Assembly: GCA_946902875.1 (NCBI GenBank)
Contig: OX336349.1
Coordinates: 11,989,891-12,053,890 of the forward strand
Direction: 5' to 3'
DNA length: 64,000 bases
DNA from: Nematopogon swammerdamellus
Lineage: Eukaryota > Arthropoda > Insecta > Lepidoptera > Adelidae
Part shown: positions 33,801-46,249 of the stretch, piece after piece
How the letters are laid out: each line of letters opens with the position of its first letter
How positions within the stretch are numbered: position 1 is the stretch's first letter
Translations under genes and position numbers: made by a program
Notes under the pieces: generated by a model
What the model saw: only the letters and a program-made list of their open reading frames with translations
Told to the model about the DNA's origin: nothing
The model's database searches: none

Positions 33801-34439
33801 TAAGACCACATGAGATTTGACCGGTTTAAGAATCAAACCTTAGGGAGAGAGAGAGACGCCTAATTTATTATATATTATAACTTATAATAATTCTATAAAG
33901 TCTTTGTGTCATATTATATTTATCACACATTATACATTTTCCCGAGTGTCGGGATTTAGCGTGTGTGATATGTATGTATGTATGTACATTTCACGACACT
34001 CAACATCCAAAGGTTGACTGGAAGAAATCCCTGTTAGGTATAATCTGCCTTTACCCCTCATATAAATTACATATCGTGTGTTTCTGTAAAAAAAAATATG
34101 TGTAATGTTTTTGGAGTAATAAAGTATTTCTATCATACAACTTATTGTATTATATTATAAGACAACTTATTATTTAATTTTTTCTTTATTTCACGTTTTT
34201 CAGGTACATTTATATAAATTTTACATATTATACTAAAAGTAATAAAACTACGCAAAATTAATGCAAAATCTAATAAAAACGGTAAATTTCCGCCGGTGGC
34301 GGGAGGCAGGCCTCCAAGCACGCCGGCGGGTGCAGGCCGTGGCTACGTAGCTTTTCGAGACGACGCGAGGCAAGCTACGAGCGATAGGTGGTGGTACTAG
34401 GCTCATAGGCCACCACCACTTATTATTATTATTACTTTC
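33801..34439. other. Unassigned, with repeat X scrap and hairpin
   Basis: 'gagtgtcgggatttagcgtg' at about 33944 matches the outer end of repeat X. 34290-34420 is GC-richer and holds a hairpin 'ggtggtgg..ccaccacc' around 34387-34418. No gene. Confidence 0.4.
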
Positions 34440-34476
34440 AAGATATGCCCTTGCATATCTTGCAAGGGCATATCTT
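34440..34476. repeat. 15-bp perfect stem-loop
   Basis: aagatatgcccttgc (34440-34454) pairs exactly with 34462-34476 across a 7-nt loop. The loop repeats part of the stem (atatctt), indicating slippage or local inversion. Confidence 0.7.
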
Positions 34477-34904
34477 AAGCATGTGTCCCTGATTGAAAAG
34501 TAATATCTCGAACTGCGACCACTAAATAGCTATATTAAGTTTATTTCCTCCGAAAGGTCAGCTTAAAAGGTCAGACTTTCGTGATTTACTTCTGCGATGC
34601 ACCTTTGGATGAAATAAACGTAGGTATTTTTACTAGTATCTTGAGTACGAATCTAGCACTTTCCCTCGTCTATCAGTTCAGTAACTCAGTGTCCAGTTGT
34701 GCACTGTAAATATTGCCACACAAGCACCCGTTTCCAATACGGCACGCTGCTAGCCGGCCGACCACCAATCAGATAGGCGATTTATCTACGATTTGCATGC
34801 TCCAAAACTTATGGGGTTTCAGACCTGTTGGAATAATATCGCAGTTTATGTGAGCCATAACTTTCTGGCCTTTAATGAGGATGGGGTTTAAATGGAAGTC
34901 AGGT

Positions 34905-34960
34905 TCTTTCCTTCCTGTCGGTCTGTCCGTCTGTCTGTCTGTCTGCCTGTCCGTGTGTCC

Positions 34961-34995
<35 letters not shown>

Positions 34996-35325
34996 CGAGG
35001 GCTTTATCTCTTGAACCGTAATAGGTAGCCCGTTGAAATTTTCACAGAATATGTGTTATTATAGCCGATATAACAACAATTAATAAAAATAAGAAAAAGA
35101 AAAAAATTACGGGTGTTCCCATAGAAGAACCTAAAAGTGTATGCGCGCGCGTCATCTACCGAAAGGAGTATGAAGCATTTTAACTAATCATAAATTTGAA
35201 CTAATATGAAGTATTTCATAAACATGCTATAGATGGCGTGAGTGGCGCTGACTATGACATGGTGATACGGAATCCTCGGTGTGTGAGTTCGACTTGAACT
35301 TGACCGGTTTTAGGTTTTAACTTCA
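34905..35325 (+). repeat. 'gggttccgta' repeat with expanded (TGTC)n
   Basis: The TGTC/CTGT microsatellite (about 34917-34996) is followed by 'ctcttgaaccgtaataggta', 'gaatatgtgttatta', and at the far end 'gagttcgacttgaacttgac'. This is the same order as 50685-51000, in the same orientation. An extra segment (about 35130-35260, including 'tagatggcgtgagtggcgct') separates the halves. Confidence 0.6.
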
Positions 35326-35990
35326 CATTCTCGGGGATAACATAGTTTTAGTTTAGGTGTTTTTTGAATAAGTGAAGCGATTTACAATGTCGGATAAAGT
35401 GTAATGGGTAATGGTAATTGTAATGGGGGATGGGGTATCAACGACCGTGCAGTAGTTGGTGCCTTTACTATATCCGTACTGTACTAAACTACTAGTGTCT
35501 TAACAGTAGTACGTCAACTGTCAGTTCATACTTCATATGATAAAATTATAAAAAAAGGTCCTATCAGCTTGCCAGAAGTCACGCCAGTCTTTCAGTATTC
35601 TACAACATCAATGACCCCAAGGCTCAGTGTAAATAAGTTCAACTCCTAAAGGTGTGAAGAGGCCACGATGAGTTTAAATCACTTACCCGTACAATGGCAC
35701 AGGCCGTCAAGTTTTTATTGGTGAACGAGATGCGACGTCGATAGGAGAATATATTCAAATTGATGATTGATTCAGACAACTAGTAACGAGATGATTGAGT
35801 GCAGATACATAACATTAGTGTCATACGCACGAGGCCACTCAGAATTGATGAACGGAATCACGAGATGGCCGAGCAATGTAAGACTACCAACCTCTCTCTC
35901 TGCATCTTATCGACATTATAAAGTAAACGCGAGTGAGGATTTCGTCATACTTGTAGTCTCCGGAAGGTTCTACCTTAGGAAGTCTCCGGT
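35326..35990. other. Gene-free stretch
   Basis: No recognised features. An 82-codon frame at 35767-36015 overlaps the next repeat and has no motif. Confidence 0.35.
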
Positions 35991-36067
35991 ATGGCACCTA
36001 CCTTCTCGGAGGTGATATTGGCTGGTCGGAGCATGCGCTTTAGCCCCTCCAACTCAGTCACCCATAC
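35991..36067. repeat. Two-copy dispersed repeat (partner at 9247)
   Basis: 'ggtatggcacctaccttctc', 'ggtcggagcatgcgctt', 'gcccctccaactcagtca', 'cccatacc'. Same order and orientation as 9247-9324. Probable small non-autonomous element. Confidence 0.5.
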
Positions 36068-36308
36068 CGGATTACATTAAAAAAAAGTTATAATATAAAT
36101 TAAATGATATACTAATGTCCTCGAAACTTTTGTGATCCAAAACGATGTCTCCAATGTTTAGAGTTAGTAAATATTTATGTAAATAGTAGGTATATTTACT
36201 ATCTATCTATTCTATCTTTACTCATGTACATATGTGGTATATAGGTATAATATTTGCATCGTACGAAACTATTAACGTTTAAGTTTATCTTACATCCACC
36301 TTATCCTT

Positions 36309-36545
36309 ATCCTTACCTATAATAAAATCCAACGTCTGCTTTCTATCTGAGTGTCTGAGTGTCTGTCTGTCCGCTTATAACTCGAGAACCACTGAACCGA
36401 TTTTAATAAAACAAAAATTCTACGGATAGCTTGATTCTTCCCATTAACTATAGGCTACTTACTATCACGCTAAATAGCTTATGAGGTTAGCAGTGAAGTG
36501 AAATATGAGAGCGGGCGGAGCCGCGGGCACAGCTTGTTTTATATA
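36309..36545 (-). repeat. 'tagcttttgcccgcgg'-family repeat
   Basis: Plus strand starts 'aaatccaacgtctgctt', contains 'cttataactcgagaaccact' and 'gaaccgattt', and ends 'gagcgggcggagccgcgggc'. Its last ~40 bp, read on the minus strand, match the ends of the Foldback-like element at 46182-47747, so that element probably derives from this family. Confidence 0.55.
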
Positions 36546-36602
36546 TACGAGTACCTACATTGCATTACTATTACGTATTATTATTATTGTGTATTATTTC
36601 CC

Positions 36603-36745
36603 AATTTTCAAGAGAGGCGTGAATAGGTACCTGTCAGGCCGGCTTGGCATTTGCAACCCCTGCCTACGTCCGAATGTCCATGGGTGTCGTTAGACACCTT
36701 CTGGGTAGCGCGGCTCCAGATGTCGCGCTTTCTATAAAAAAAATC
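36603..36745 (+). mobile_element. CR1-like LINE 3' end, family 2, short
   Basis: Reads RGVNRYLSGRLGICNPCLRP..NVHGCR-stop, then 'gcggctccagatgtcgcgct' and 'ttctat' with an A7 tail. About 85% similar to 30050-30292 by eye. An insertion (ccttctgggtagcgcg) precedes the tail. Confidence 0.7.
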
Positions 36746-36837
36746 AAATATTTATATTTCTTTCCGCCACTCACCTATCAGTTATCATACCCCAATGGTA
36801 TTCTGGTAGAAAATGCCTAGAGGCATGAAGTGTTAGA

Positions 36838-36962
36838 TATATAGAAAATTCTTTATTGCTCCAATAAACATTAAGTATACAGTAACAAATACATTAGAAA
36901 ATTTACATAAGGTGCAAAGGCGGGCTTATCCCTTACAGAGATTTCTTACAGTCAACTTTTGT
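36838..36962 (-). repeat. CR1/L2-like LINE 3' UTR fragment, family 3
   Basis: 'atagaaaattctttattgct', 'ggtgcaaaggcgggctta', 'agagatttcttacagtcaac'. The best conserved of three copies (17402, 44371). Confidence 0.6.
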
Positions 36963-37049
36963 GTTGTTCATTTGGCCGATATTTTGATATACTCAAAAAA
37001 ACTCAAAACTCAATGCAATGCATATGAGTGCAATAAATATATATAATAC

Positions 37050-37110
37050 AATACATTAGTAGTAAGTGTGAATAAAGTTAAATTTTATTCACACTTACTA
37101 CTAATGTATT
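37050..37110. repeat. 27-bp perfect stem-loop
   Basis: aatacattagtagtaagtgt.. (37050-37076) is exactly complementary to 37084-37110, with a 7-nt loop (gttaaat). Flanked by short TATACTTATTATA duplications. Unrelated to neighbouring elements. Confidence 0.85.
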
Positions 37111-37211
37111 TATACTTATTATATTTTTTTATACTTATTATATGAATTAAGAGATACGGTTTGATGTGCGTAAAGCATAGTTATGGAAAATTATTAGGTA
37201 TTTTTTAATTC

Positions 37212-37590
37212 TTTTTTTTATGAAAACTGACACGGTCGGTTGGCTACATCACCTACAACATCCGTGATGTCAGCCCATAACACCGGGTGAACTAGGTGCC
37301 ATGTCAGTGCTTCCCTTAATTTCATGTCGGCTACACTGCACTGGATGGAAAACACGAACTATTTACATAGCCGTTTCGACCGACGTTTCATTCAGTGCGG
37401 TGGTACCAACCCGGGCGGGATAAACCCTACCACCTAGTAAGGTAAGAAGGGAAGGGACCTACAGTTTTACGTGGAATCCGAACCACAGTCAGCCTCCAAC
37501 GGTCGAGCGGTCACCCATCTAAGTACTGACCGCGTTCATGGTTGCTTAACAAAAGTTGACCGACCGCACCACTAAGTTACCGAGGCTGAC
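37212..37590 (-). mobile_element. Modular SINE, full-length, tRNA/5S chimeric head
   Basis: Read on the minus strand. Head 'gtcagcctcggtaacttagt' with an A-box-like taacttagtgg; then the 5S-like module (gttaagcaacc, ggtcagtacttagatgggtg, accgctcgacc); the B-box-like 'gtggttcggattccac'; then the body and 3' end with a T8 run on the plus strand (A8 tail). Structure identical to 57647-58040, so the chimera is a true family and not one accident. Transcription would be by Pol III. Confidence 0.9.
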
Positions 37591-39819
37591 AAAATTTTCA
37601 TTTCATTATATTCAATTCAAATATTCATTTATTTATATTTCTGGAAATCCGAGAGCCATAGAAATAGTTCGCGTAATAATGCAAAAATTAAAAGCCAAAC
37701 ATGTTATATTGTAGAAAAATTTTTGAGATACATGTTATTGAAATTTCCAATACAGACACAAATAATTATTATGAATGAATGGAAGTGTATTCTTTTTAAT
37801 CCGGGTAAGAGAATCCTCAACGAATTTTCTAGAATGTCATAGAGTCGATCGAGTTTAAAAGCTTTCTAGTTGTTGGTCATGAGTTGCATCTGCTTGACCC
37901 TTTCGACTCCGACACCGTCTTATGTTCTGTTTTTTTTTGTGCTTCATTTACATATGCGGCGTACCTACATTGTGAATAGAATGTTCATTCACATTGAACA
38001 TTATTGTAGAATGCTTCGTTCTGTTTATTGCGCACTACCGATTTTAGTGTTTTGTCGACCGTTCCGATAAAGTTGCCTTGTAATATATCGTTGGCTTAGT
38101 TCTAATTTGAGATATCTTAAAAAAAAATCATTCTTAGCAAATTGAGTTTAAAGATTTTTTTACTGTTTTTTACTTGGAAATTGGTAGTATCATTAATTAT
38201 CCTGTAGTTGTTATACACTAAACTACTCACAAAAGCAATACCTTCAAACTGGTTGTAGTTAAAGGGGATTTATATAATTTTTTTATTAGTAAATGTCAAC
38301 ATAACCTATTTTAGAACTCAACTTCTTTGCTCGCATTTCAAGATGTTTCAGAAACAATTATCTGATTTTTTAAGGGAACATATTTATAATTCATAATATA
38401 TAAATTTATAAGTAAAGTCAGGTTGATAATGCCCAATATTATTTGTTAATAATTATTCAGTATTTGCATAATACTATATTATTTTACAATTAATTATAAT
38501 ATTTTACAATGTCTCAAAGCGGAACTTAATTTAACTATTTGTAAAAAAGGCATTTTAAGTTGTCTCCGTATGCCATTATTAAATATGATAATTTTTAATT
38601 TTGCATGGGATATTTTAAAATTATTTCTTTTAGAAGAATGCTTATTTTATTTTATTGCAAAATATCTCAATACAACATTCACCTAAATGGTACTCAGTGC
38701 GTTTTTAAGATATCCGAATATAGCACTGAAAAGAGCGCGAAAAAACGAACAATTCTGTATACTTATCTCAAAAATGACTTTTTTAAAGATGTCTCACCTT
38801 AGAACTAAGCCAAAGATATATACACATAGGTGTCTATTTTCTAGAAATAAACACAAGAGATTAATCGATTTGCTGGTTTATATTTTATAATGTTTATTCC
38901 AATGAGCGGCATCTTTTGCGCAAAAATGTTCCCATGATTCTTTGACCAAAAGGACACCGCCAAAAGGTTTGAATCAAAACAGGTGCTGTCGTAAAAGAAT
39001 TGGCCCCTGGTCTGTGCGTTGGAGTTATTTAAAAAAAATCTTTTGTGGCACGGCTGTCATTTGGATTCTAGCTACTATGATTTAAAAAAAAAAAACAAAA
39101 AATGAAAAGGACGTGAAGCAATTTATGACAGTTTATGAAGTGTCGAAATTTTGATAGTCACGGTAAGTTGACGTGACAGTAACTAATGACGATTGCTCTG
39201 AACACTGTGAGCTTTTTGGAAGCTAGAAGATTCCATTTTATATGTTTTTTTTTTATTTATGTTTTCACGTGAAGGCATCTTTTATTTTTATTAGTAAATT
39301 TTTTTTATTATACATTAATTATAGATTTAAAATTATAACAGTTTGACTTACTTCGATAAAATTTTGCCAATTTTAGTTTATTATAAAATTGTATATTATA
39401 AATAATGAATTAATGTATTTTAATAATAGCAAATTTCTTAAAGGTCTCAAAAATCTCAGAATTTATTTTGTGCCATCCACGCATACCTATATATACATTA
39501 ATATTTAAGAGTTCTACAAAATTAAAATGATATGCGACGGAGAGTATATTAATTCGGCATTTCTTATAGAAGCGCAGTACATTAAAGTGACAGGCCGACA
39601 ATGGCACAATGGGAGTGGAAGGCAGGTGACGAATTGAGATTCGGGTTCGTTTCATAATAGTTCTATTGAAGGAGTTTAGGTTTTTGTATCTATAAAATGT
39701 TCTCTGTGATCTAAAGGCGCCGCTGTGATATTTTGTTTTTAGATTCGACTTTATATCTACCTAGACGTGGCAATTATTTTCTGAAATTAACATAATATAA
39801 TAGTTCAGGTAAATACTTG
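37591..39819. other. Gene-free AT-rich stretch
   Basis: No element recognised. Several homopolymer T/A runs and short AT-rich frames only. Confidence 0.4.
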
Positions 39820-39930
39820 ACTCTTTGCAAAAAGTAGTGGTCGGTGTTGTGCTGTAATTTACCAGAGTCCTAGCAGCACAATAGCGATTACTCTACTTAC
39901 CCCGATTGTCAGAATACAGCGTGTGGTATA
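39820..39930 (-). repeat. Repeat X, distal half
   Basis: 'tggtcggtgttgtgctgtaatt', 'gcagcacaatagcgattact', 'acagcgtgtggtat'. The stem is partly broken (cacaatagcg instead of cacaacaccg). Confidence 0.65.
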
Positions 39931-42244
39931 TTTGTTTGTTTTTAGTTTAGGTAAATCTCAGTTCCGTTATGGAAAACACCGCGAGAAAACCTGATGCTAA
40001 CAATACAATGCATTGTATTGTACAATTTTGACTGGAAGAAATTCCAAGTTGCAATAAGTTCATCTTCTGTATCGCAAGGAAGTGTCGTGTAAAATTGTAT
40101 TAACTACTTAAACAGTCGATGCTGTATATATGTTGATAGATATTTATTTACTTACGAAAATTTGAACAGCTTTCTCTAGTCTCCTCAATTGAAAAACCGT
40201 ACGGAGAATGTGACACGTAGAAAAATAATAAGCTAGACATAAAAATGCCTTAATAGTATTCCAATTTATTATGTCTACATGACGTCCATAATTTCATTTA
40301 AAATAAACTACGAATCCACTACAAAATATCAAATCTTTAACACGACCATAATCGAATTCAAAATCAGGTTGTAAAAAATGAAACAAATTTACGATAACAA
40401 ATGCTTATTATAATAAGTCCATTGGAATTGGGAGCATGTGGATAGCGTGTGGAGCTTTGTAAAGCGACTTTAATGGCTACAATATCTGTTTTGTTGATTT
40501 CTATAAAGTATTATAAATGCGATCGCTGCCACTGACCGAATGACCAAATATTGTACGTCGCCGCGCCCGCCCCGCGCCGCCCGCCTCTTGAGGCGACATG
40601 GAAGTTATGGCTCCTAAATTATTATTATACTGTAATTATTTTCCTTTTAAATGTTTTATTTTGGAAAAGTAAAGTAATTAGCTCACCAGTGAAAATAGTT
40701 AATAGAAAAACAAAAAATCAATCAGAAATAGTGGACCGTTAAAAATTACGCACTTATCTACTTACGTCTGCTTGCGATGTAGTATTTCTGAAACTATAAT
40801 GTTAAAATTGTGCACAACATATATAATTTACGTCAAGCATACATGATGCCTGCTATAATGTATTAGTAACTAAATTAAAACATTTGTCATAGCTATTATC
40901 CGATGCTATTTAAATACACATTCTTGACAAGTTGACCAAAAGTTTAATTTTGTTTACAAATACATATTTTCTTACAATGTGTTACAAAAATTATTGCCGA
41001 TACATAATAATTATCTCTACGAATATTATCTACAATTATTATACATAATACATATATATATTAGGTATTGGCTGCGCGTACACTCACACACGATACAATT
41101 AATATGGTTCGGAGTCCAACTGGTTGTGTTCACATCAGGCACCTATGAATAAATTCTCGTGTCCGATGACAAAGCACCCAGTTTTTTTGGGTGTAGGACG
41201 TTAGGAGAGCGTTTTTCATAAAGTGGCGGTTGTGTTAAACATTTTTTATTCGGACATTTGCTACCAACTGCGTTTTATGAAAAATGGATAGAAACGCTTG
41301 TACCCTTTGGGTTTGTGGGTGTACCCGCACACGTTATTATGCGTTATTATTATCACACAATAAAAATATAAATAAGTGAAAATAAAAAGTTGGTTTGTAT
41401 GAAAAATACATTCCATACGATTTTGTGGTGACACAAAATCATTGGTAAGCAGAATTTTAGCACTACACAAAATCGAAAAGCATACTTTTTTGCATTGGCG
41501 CTGGGTGATTAGGAAAAAAAAATTAAAGAAGAAACGCCCAAGAAAACGTTACGTTAGATACATTTTATTAACCTTTCGAATATGTCAATCTTGTTTGTGT
41601 ATTAGTAGAGTATAGATTTTTTCATCTATGGCATTCCGCTGAATAACTAATACTTACCTACTTATAAATTCGTATAACTAGCCACAATGTCTTCAGAAAA
41701 TTTACACAAAATTTAATCCCAATTATAACATAATTTAAAAGCGTCATCAAAACAATACAAATATATAAATTGACAAGTAAAACTTGTCCTCCGTGCGGGT
41801 ACGTCCTTCTCAGTATGGCTCTCTTATACTTATTTTATGTGTATAAATCATGTCATTAAATTTTAATAGTCACCGTAGTCGCGTCGGCCCTCTGTTAGTT
41901 AAATTCCTTTTGTTGCGTCGACGCCGAGAAGGCTCCGATGTGATTGTTTCGATTGCGGCCATTTAGACCCATTGTGCACCGGTCGAGGGTTAGCTCCGGA
42001 TAAATGCGGACTTAATTTCATTAATCGAACACAAAGATTTAATTGTGTCCGCGCTTGTGAGGTCGAAAGGTGTGAAGAATTTGAGGAATGTGCGATTCGA
42101 GTTTGATCTATTCATAATGGATTAATCAAGTTTATAGACGTGAAGAGGAAATTAACAAGGGTTTCTTTCACTAAATATAGACGTACGCAACAGAGCAGGT
42201 GCTTTACATTGAGTGCACAGACAACGTAATATATTATATTAATT
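39931..42244. other. Gene-free stretch
   Basis: A compact GC block at 40555-40600 (cgcgcccgccccgcgccgcc) and otherwise AT-rich DNA. No gene recognised. Confidence 0.35.
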
Positions 42245-42545
42245 AGTTATGCACATAGCTCCGCTCGCGGAAAGTCTATGTAAATCGGTTGAGTAGTTTT
42301 CGAGTAAATAAGATGAAAGCTAACCGAATTGGTAAATTTTTTTTCGGACTGCTTTCACTTTTGAGTTCACTGCTGAGCCAATATGAATAATAACCTAATT
42401 TTATATAACCTGGCGGAAATATGTCGGATTACATAGGCAGAAACTGTAAGCGAATAGGTTGAGGCGTTCTTGAGTTATAAGCGTACATAAATACATAGAT
42501 ACATACATACAAACATACATACACACACGCACAGACGACAGATAT
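42245..42545. repeat. Degenerate 'tagcttttgcccgcgg'-family fragments
   Basis: 'tccgctcgcggaaagtc', 'aaatcggttgagtagttttcgag' and 'gttcttgagttataagcgta' plus a (CATA)n tract at about 42487-42525 are blocks from this family in mixed order. Probably two overlapping decayed copies. Confidence 0.4.
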
Positions 42546-42582
42546 ATTAAAGTTTGTGCATAAAATATTACTTAAATTTTTA

Positions 42583-42905
42583 TTTTTTTTTTTTATTGAA
42601 ACTGACACGGTTGGCTACATCACCTACAACATCCGTGATGTCAGCCCATAACACCGGGTGTACTTGGTGCCACGTCAGTGCTTCCCTTCGGTCGTGCCGG
42701 CTACACTGAACTGGACGGAAAACACAAACTATTTACATAGCCGTTTCGACCGACCTTTCATTCAGTGCGGTGGTACCAACCCGGGCGGGTAAACCCTACC
42801 ACCTAGTAATATAAGAAGGGAGTCATATCCCTTAGTCGCCTTTTACGACATGCACGGGGAGAGATGCAGTGGGGCTATTCTTTTAAAGTACCGGCCCCAC
42901 ACGGT
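42583..42905 (-). mobile_element. Modular SINE with repeat-X head (chimera)
   Basis: The 3' end (plus strand T12, actgacacggttggctac) and body match the other SINEs down to 'cctagtaatataagaaggga'. There it switches to 'gtcatatcccttagtcgcct' and continues to 'gtaccggccccacacggt', the head of repeat X. The junction is the same as in 55397-55746, so the chimera amplified after it formed. Confidence 0.85.
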
Positions 42906-42949
42906 ACATATACTTTAAATATACTTTCTGATAAGGTCACTAAATTTAT

Positions 42950-43042
42950 TTTATTGGAAACTGAAACGGTTGGCAACATCACCTGCTACATCCGTGATGT
43001 CAGCCCATAGCACCTTGGTGAACTAGGTGCCATGTCAGTACC
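42950..43042 (-). mobile_element. Modular SINE, 3' fragment
   Basis: 'ggaaactgaaacggttgg', 'acatccgtgatgtcagcc', 'gtgaactaggtgccatgtca'. Breaks off after about 90 bp. Lies 45 bp from the preceding SINE in the same orientation. Confidence 0.8.
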
Positions 43043-43869
43043 TAAATATGAAAATACAATATAACATTCAAGATCTGTTCAAAGTCGGTGACTAGCACAT
43101 CATAATATCTCTTCTAGCATTAGACTTCAACGCACGATGAAAAGAAACTTTTATGATACAAAATACATTTTTATAAGTTTCTATTGGTCAACGATTGGTA
43201 ATGCATGACATGATTGTAAATTGTAATAATGTATTATATAAATATTGTATCAACAACAAATGAAACAATTAAGAACAGTTTTATAGCAAAACTAAACTTT
43301 TTGTTATTTCTGTGATTAATGTCTTGAAATATTTTTTTAAGATCACACTAAAATTCACCAATGCTGGATTTATAAATTTACCAGTGTAGAGGTATAAAAA
43401 ATGTTTATACGGCAATATTTCACTCGTTATCAGGCAAGAACAGGTGTAACTTCAAGCCGTCCAACTGGAAAGCTGTAGAGGAAGTCCGAGTGATAAGCTC
43501 CAAGCTTGTTTTGGTTTGTTTTTAGATCCGGGCATGAGCGTTGCTTCATGTTCTTATACAAGATTAATATTTTTATACATATGTATTATTCATTCTCTTC
43601 TGTTTTTCCCCTCACCTCATCTAAAATTTTTAATGTATGTAATGTAAGTACATGTATTCGGCTCAAGGGTCTATAAATAATGTTTAAAATATTGTGTTTG
43701 TGCTTATAACTATTTGATATTTATTTTTGAATTCATATTGTTGGCTAGTCGGCTTTGGTGAAAAACTAAAAACTCTGAAGCATTGCAAAAGGAAAAGAAT
43801 TAAGTGATTTGAAGGAGTAGGTAAATTTAATTAACTATAAACTGATAAAATCATAAATTAATAAATATC
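43043..43869. other. Gene-free stretch
   Basis: No feature recognised. Confidence 0.35.
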
Positions 43870-43995
43870 TAGTTCACTGTAGCCGTCACGATACGACCGA
43901 AGGCACTGCCATGGCACCTAGGTCACCAAGATGAGCCAATAGCATGGATGTTGTAGTAGGAGATGTAGCCAACAATGCCTGATTTCATAAAAAAA
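43870..43995 (+). mobile_element. Modular SINE, 3' half
   Basis: Starts 'agttcactgtagccgtcacg', then 'ggcacctaggtcacca', 'gatgtagccaac', 'gatttcat' with an A7 tail. More diverged than the others; an older insertion. Confidence 0.75.
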
Positions 43996-44370
43996 TATTA
44001 TTAGTCGAATTAAAAAAAATCTATAGCGGTTACTCTTTGGCCATGTCGACGCGAACACAGAAAATTGGCCAAAACTCAAGTTAAATAAAGATTCTTCTCT
44101 TTACAGTGTTTCTCAAATAGATAAAATAGATATATAGTGACTTAATATATCTTAGTGTCAGGTAGGTAGTACATCTGATTGATATACGAGTGTCGCTGTC
44201 CGAAGCAATCGCTTCATGTGAGGTGGGACGATGGGGGAGATTTTTTTGTTGGTTTTGTTTTATCGGTTGTGGATATATTACAGGTATATTAGTTTTAAGA
44301 GGAAACGCTAAATAAAGTGTCAATATACAAAGCCACGGGGAAAGAATATTGTTGATATGTATAACTGTTA

Positions 44371-44530
44371 ACATTTATTTGTTGGAAATATACATATTTC
44401 AAATTATAAATTACCAAATAATAGAATATAATACTTTTTACCTTACAAGATTGAAATAAAAAACGATAGGTACTAGAAAGTACAAACGCAAAGACGAACT
44501 TATCACTATAAGTTATTTTTTCAGTCAACC
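44371..44530 (-). repeat. CR1/L2-like LINE 3' UTR fragment, family 3 (diverged)
   Basis: 'catttatttgttgg', 'acgcaaagacgaacttatc', 'ttttcagtcaacc' in the same order as 36838-36962. A SINE-like scrap follows (atggaatctgatatggttgg, about 44548). Confidence 0.45.
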
Positions 44531-45084
44531 TTAAAATTTTAGTTTTTATGGAATCTGATATGGTTGGCCATATCACTCACCCGTCAAGTTAGTTAGACCA
44601 TTACATTATGGCGGTACTGTGACGAAAAAAAACTATCCGAAATCATTAACATTTTTGTTTCATTCCACAATAATTTTTTGAAAATGTTTTCTACGTTCCT
44701 AGTATCAATCTGCAATTCTGTAATGTTCGGTTTGTAGCAACTATTGTTGTTATTAAAATAACTAAATAGCGCAGCACAAGCCACTCTATTCTAGCTTATG
44801 CGTCACGTCACATGCGTTGCGTCCCGCGCGGCCTACATTTATGGGACATGTAATGTAGCACCTTACAAATATTGTCACCGACACTTCCATACTCCTTTTT
44901 TTATGAAAACCTTCGCCGGGACATCTCTTGCCTTTTATCTCCGCCATGGAGCGAGGAACACGCGAGAAATAAAAAGTTGATATTTTGAATAAAAGAAAAA
45001 ATACGCATTTAGCAGGACATAATTTTGTATTGTTACCATCAGCCAACAAGGCACAGCGTATTCTAAGGCGTAGTTACTACATGT
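44531..45084. other. Gene-free stretch
   Basis: Other than the SINE scrap at about 44546-44580, nothing recognised. Overlapping frames on both strands (44786-45049, 44798-44980) have no motif. Confidence 0.35.
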
Positions 45085-45290
45085 TATTATAACATCCAAC
45101 GTTTGTGTATATGTATGTATGTTCGCTTATAACTCAAGAACTGTTTAATCTATTCGCTTGCAGTTTTTTTCGATGTAATGCGTCCATTTTTTTCGTAAAA
45201 CTTTAAAATACCGTTCTGATACCTGTATCCTGAATTCGTTCAATAAAGATATATATATACAAACTAACCGGGGCCGTGGGTACTATAGGT
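45085..45290 (+). repeat. 'tagcttttgcccgcgg'-family repeat, decayed
   Basis: 'aacatccaacgtttgtg', 'cttataactcaagaactg', a (TATG)n tract and a terminal 'aaccggggccgtgggtact'. Same block order as 36309-36545. Confidence 0.45.
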
Positions 45291-45974
45291 ACCTATTCTT
45301 AGATTCCAAAGATGTATTGTGTAGAACTGTAATACTGGCTGTGAAATAAACGCTTTTTGACTTTTTTGACTTTTAAAACTGTGATACCTTTTTTATATAA
45401 AGTGTATTTAATATATCCAAAGTTTCATGAAAGGTAAACAATTCCACTTAGAATCAACGAAAGGTTTTTAAATGGAAAACCGTCCGACGGCTGTCGATTT
45501 TGACACAGTAAAATCTTGTAATTTTCTAAATAGTCAATTAAGCGTTTATTATATTGAATTAATAGAGTGGAAGTCAGCTCTCCTGTATTCATTGATCCTG
45601 TTGCGGCGAGGCGCCGTGTGAGGTTAGGGAAGTGTTATAGGAATGGTCAGAGCGATGTGACCGCGAGAGCGAGTGTAACGATCTTATCTCTCATTTGGTG
45701 ATATTTATTTGTTTACTGTGCGTCCTCAAATGCCCCTCCACAATCTTTATGGATATTTGGAAGCAAGTTTTTTGGGGCCCAGACTTACGGGTCTGAGAGT
45801 GAAAAATAGGTGACGACAAATGTGGAATTGTAATAATAAATAGGGCACATTAGGTGAACCAAAATAGGTACGCACGTAGTATTCATAATTAAAATTAAAT
45901 ATTAATATATCATTACTATGTTTTGCGTTCATTATGAAAATGTAATTGTTTTTATTCAAGGTCTAGTTAGCACA
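45291..45974. other. Gene-free stretch
   Basis: No recognised feature. Confidence 0.35.
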
Positions 45975-46154
45975 AACATAGGACCAAACGTTAACGTAAA
46001 CGTATAACTTGATCTTGACAATTTATTACGGCAGTTGTCACAGAGTGCAAAGATTTAAACATTAGCCTGTTTAAATCTTTGCACTCTGTGACAACTGCCG
46101 TAATAAATTGTCAAGATCAAGTTATACGTTTACGTTAACGTTTGGTCCTATGTT
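45975..46154. mobile_element. Perfect inverted repeat: 87-bp arms, 6-nt loop
   Basis: Arms 45975-46061 and 46068-46154 are exact reverse complements by direct comparison; the loop is ttagcc. The arms begin aacataggaccaaacgttaa. No coding capacity, no similarity to the other MITEs in the window, and no clear target duplication. A transcript would form an 87-bp duplex, the size range of hairpin siRNA precursors. It lies 27 bp upstream of the Foldback-like element. Confidence 0.95.
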
Positions 46155-46249
46155 ACAACAGAGCAAAATATATTATGTACTAGCTTTTGCCCGCGGCTTC
46201 GCTCGCGTGAAATTCGTATTTCAAAGAAAGCAAGTAAGTAAAGTAACTA

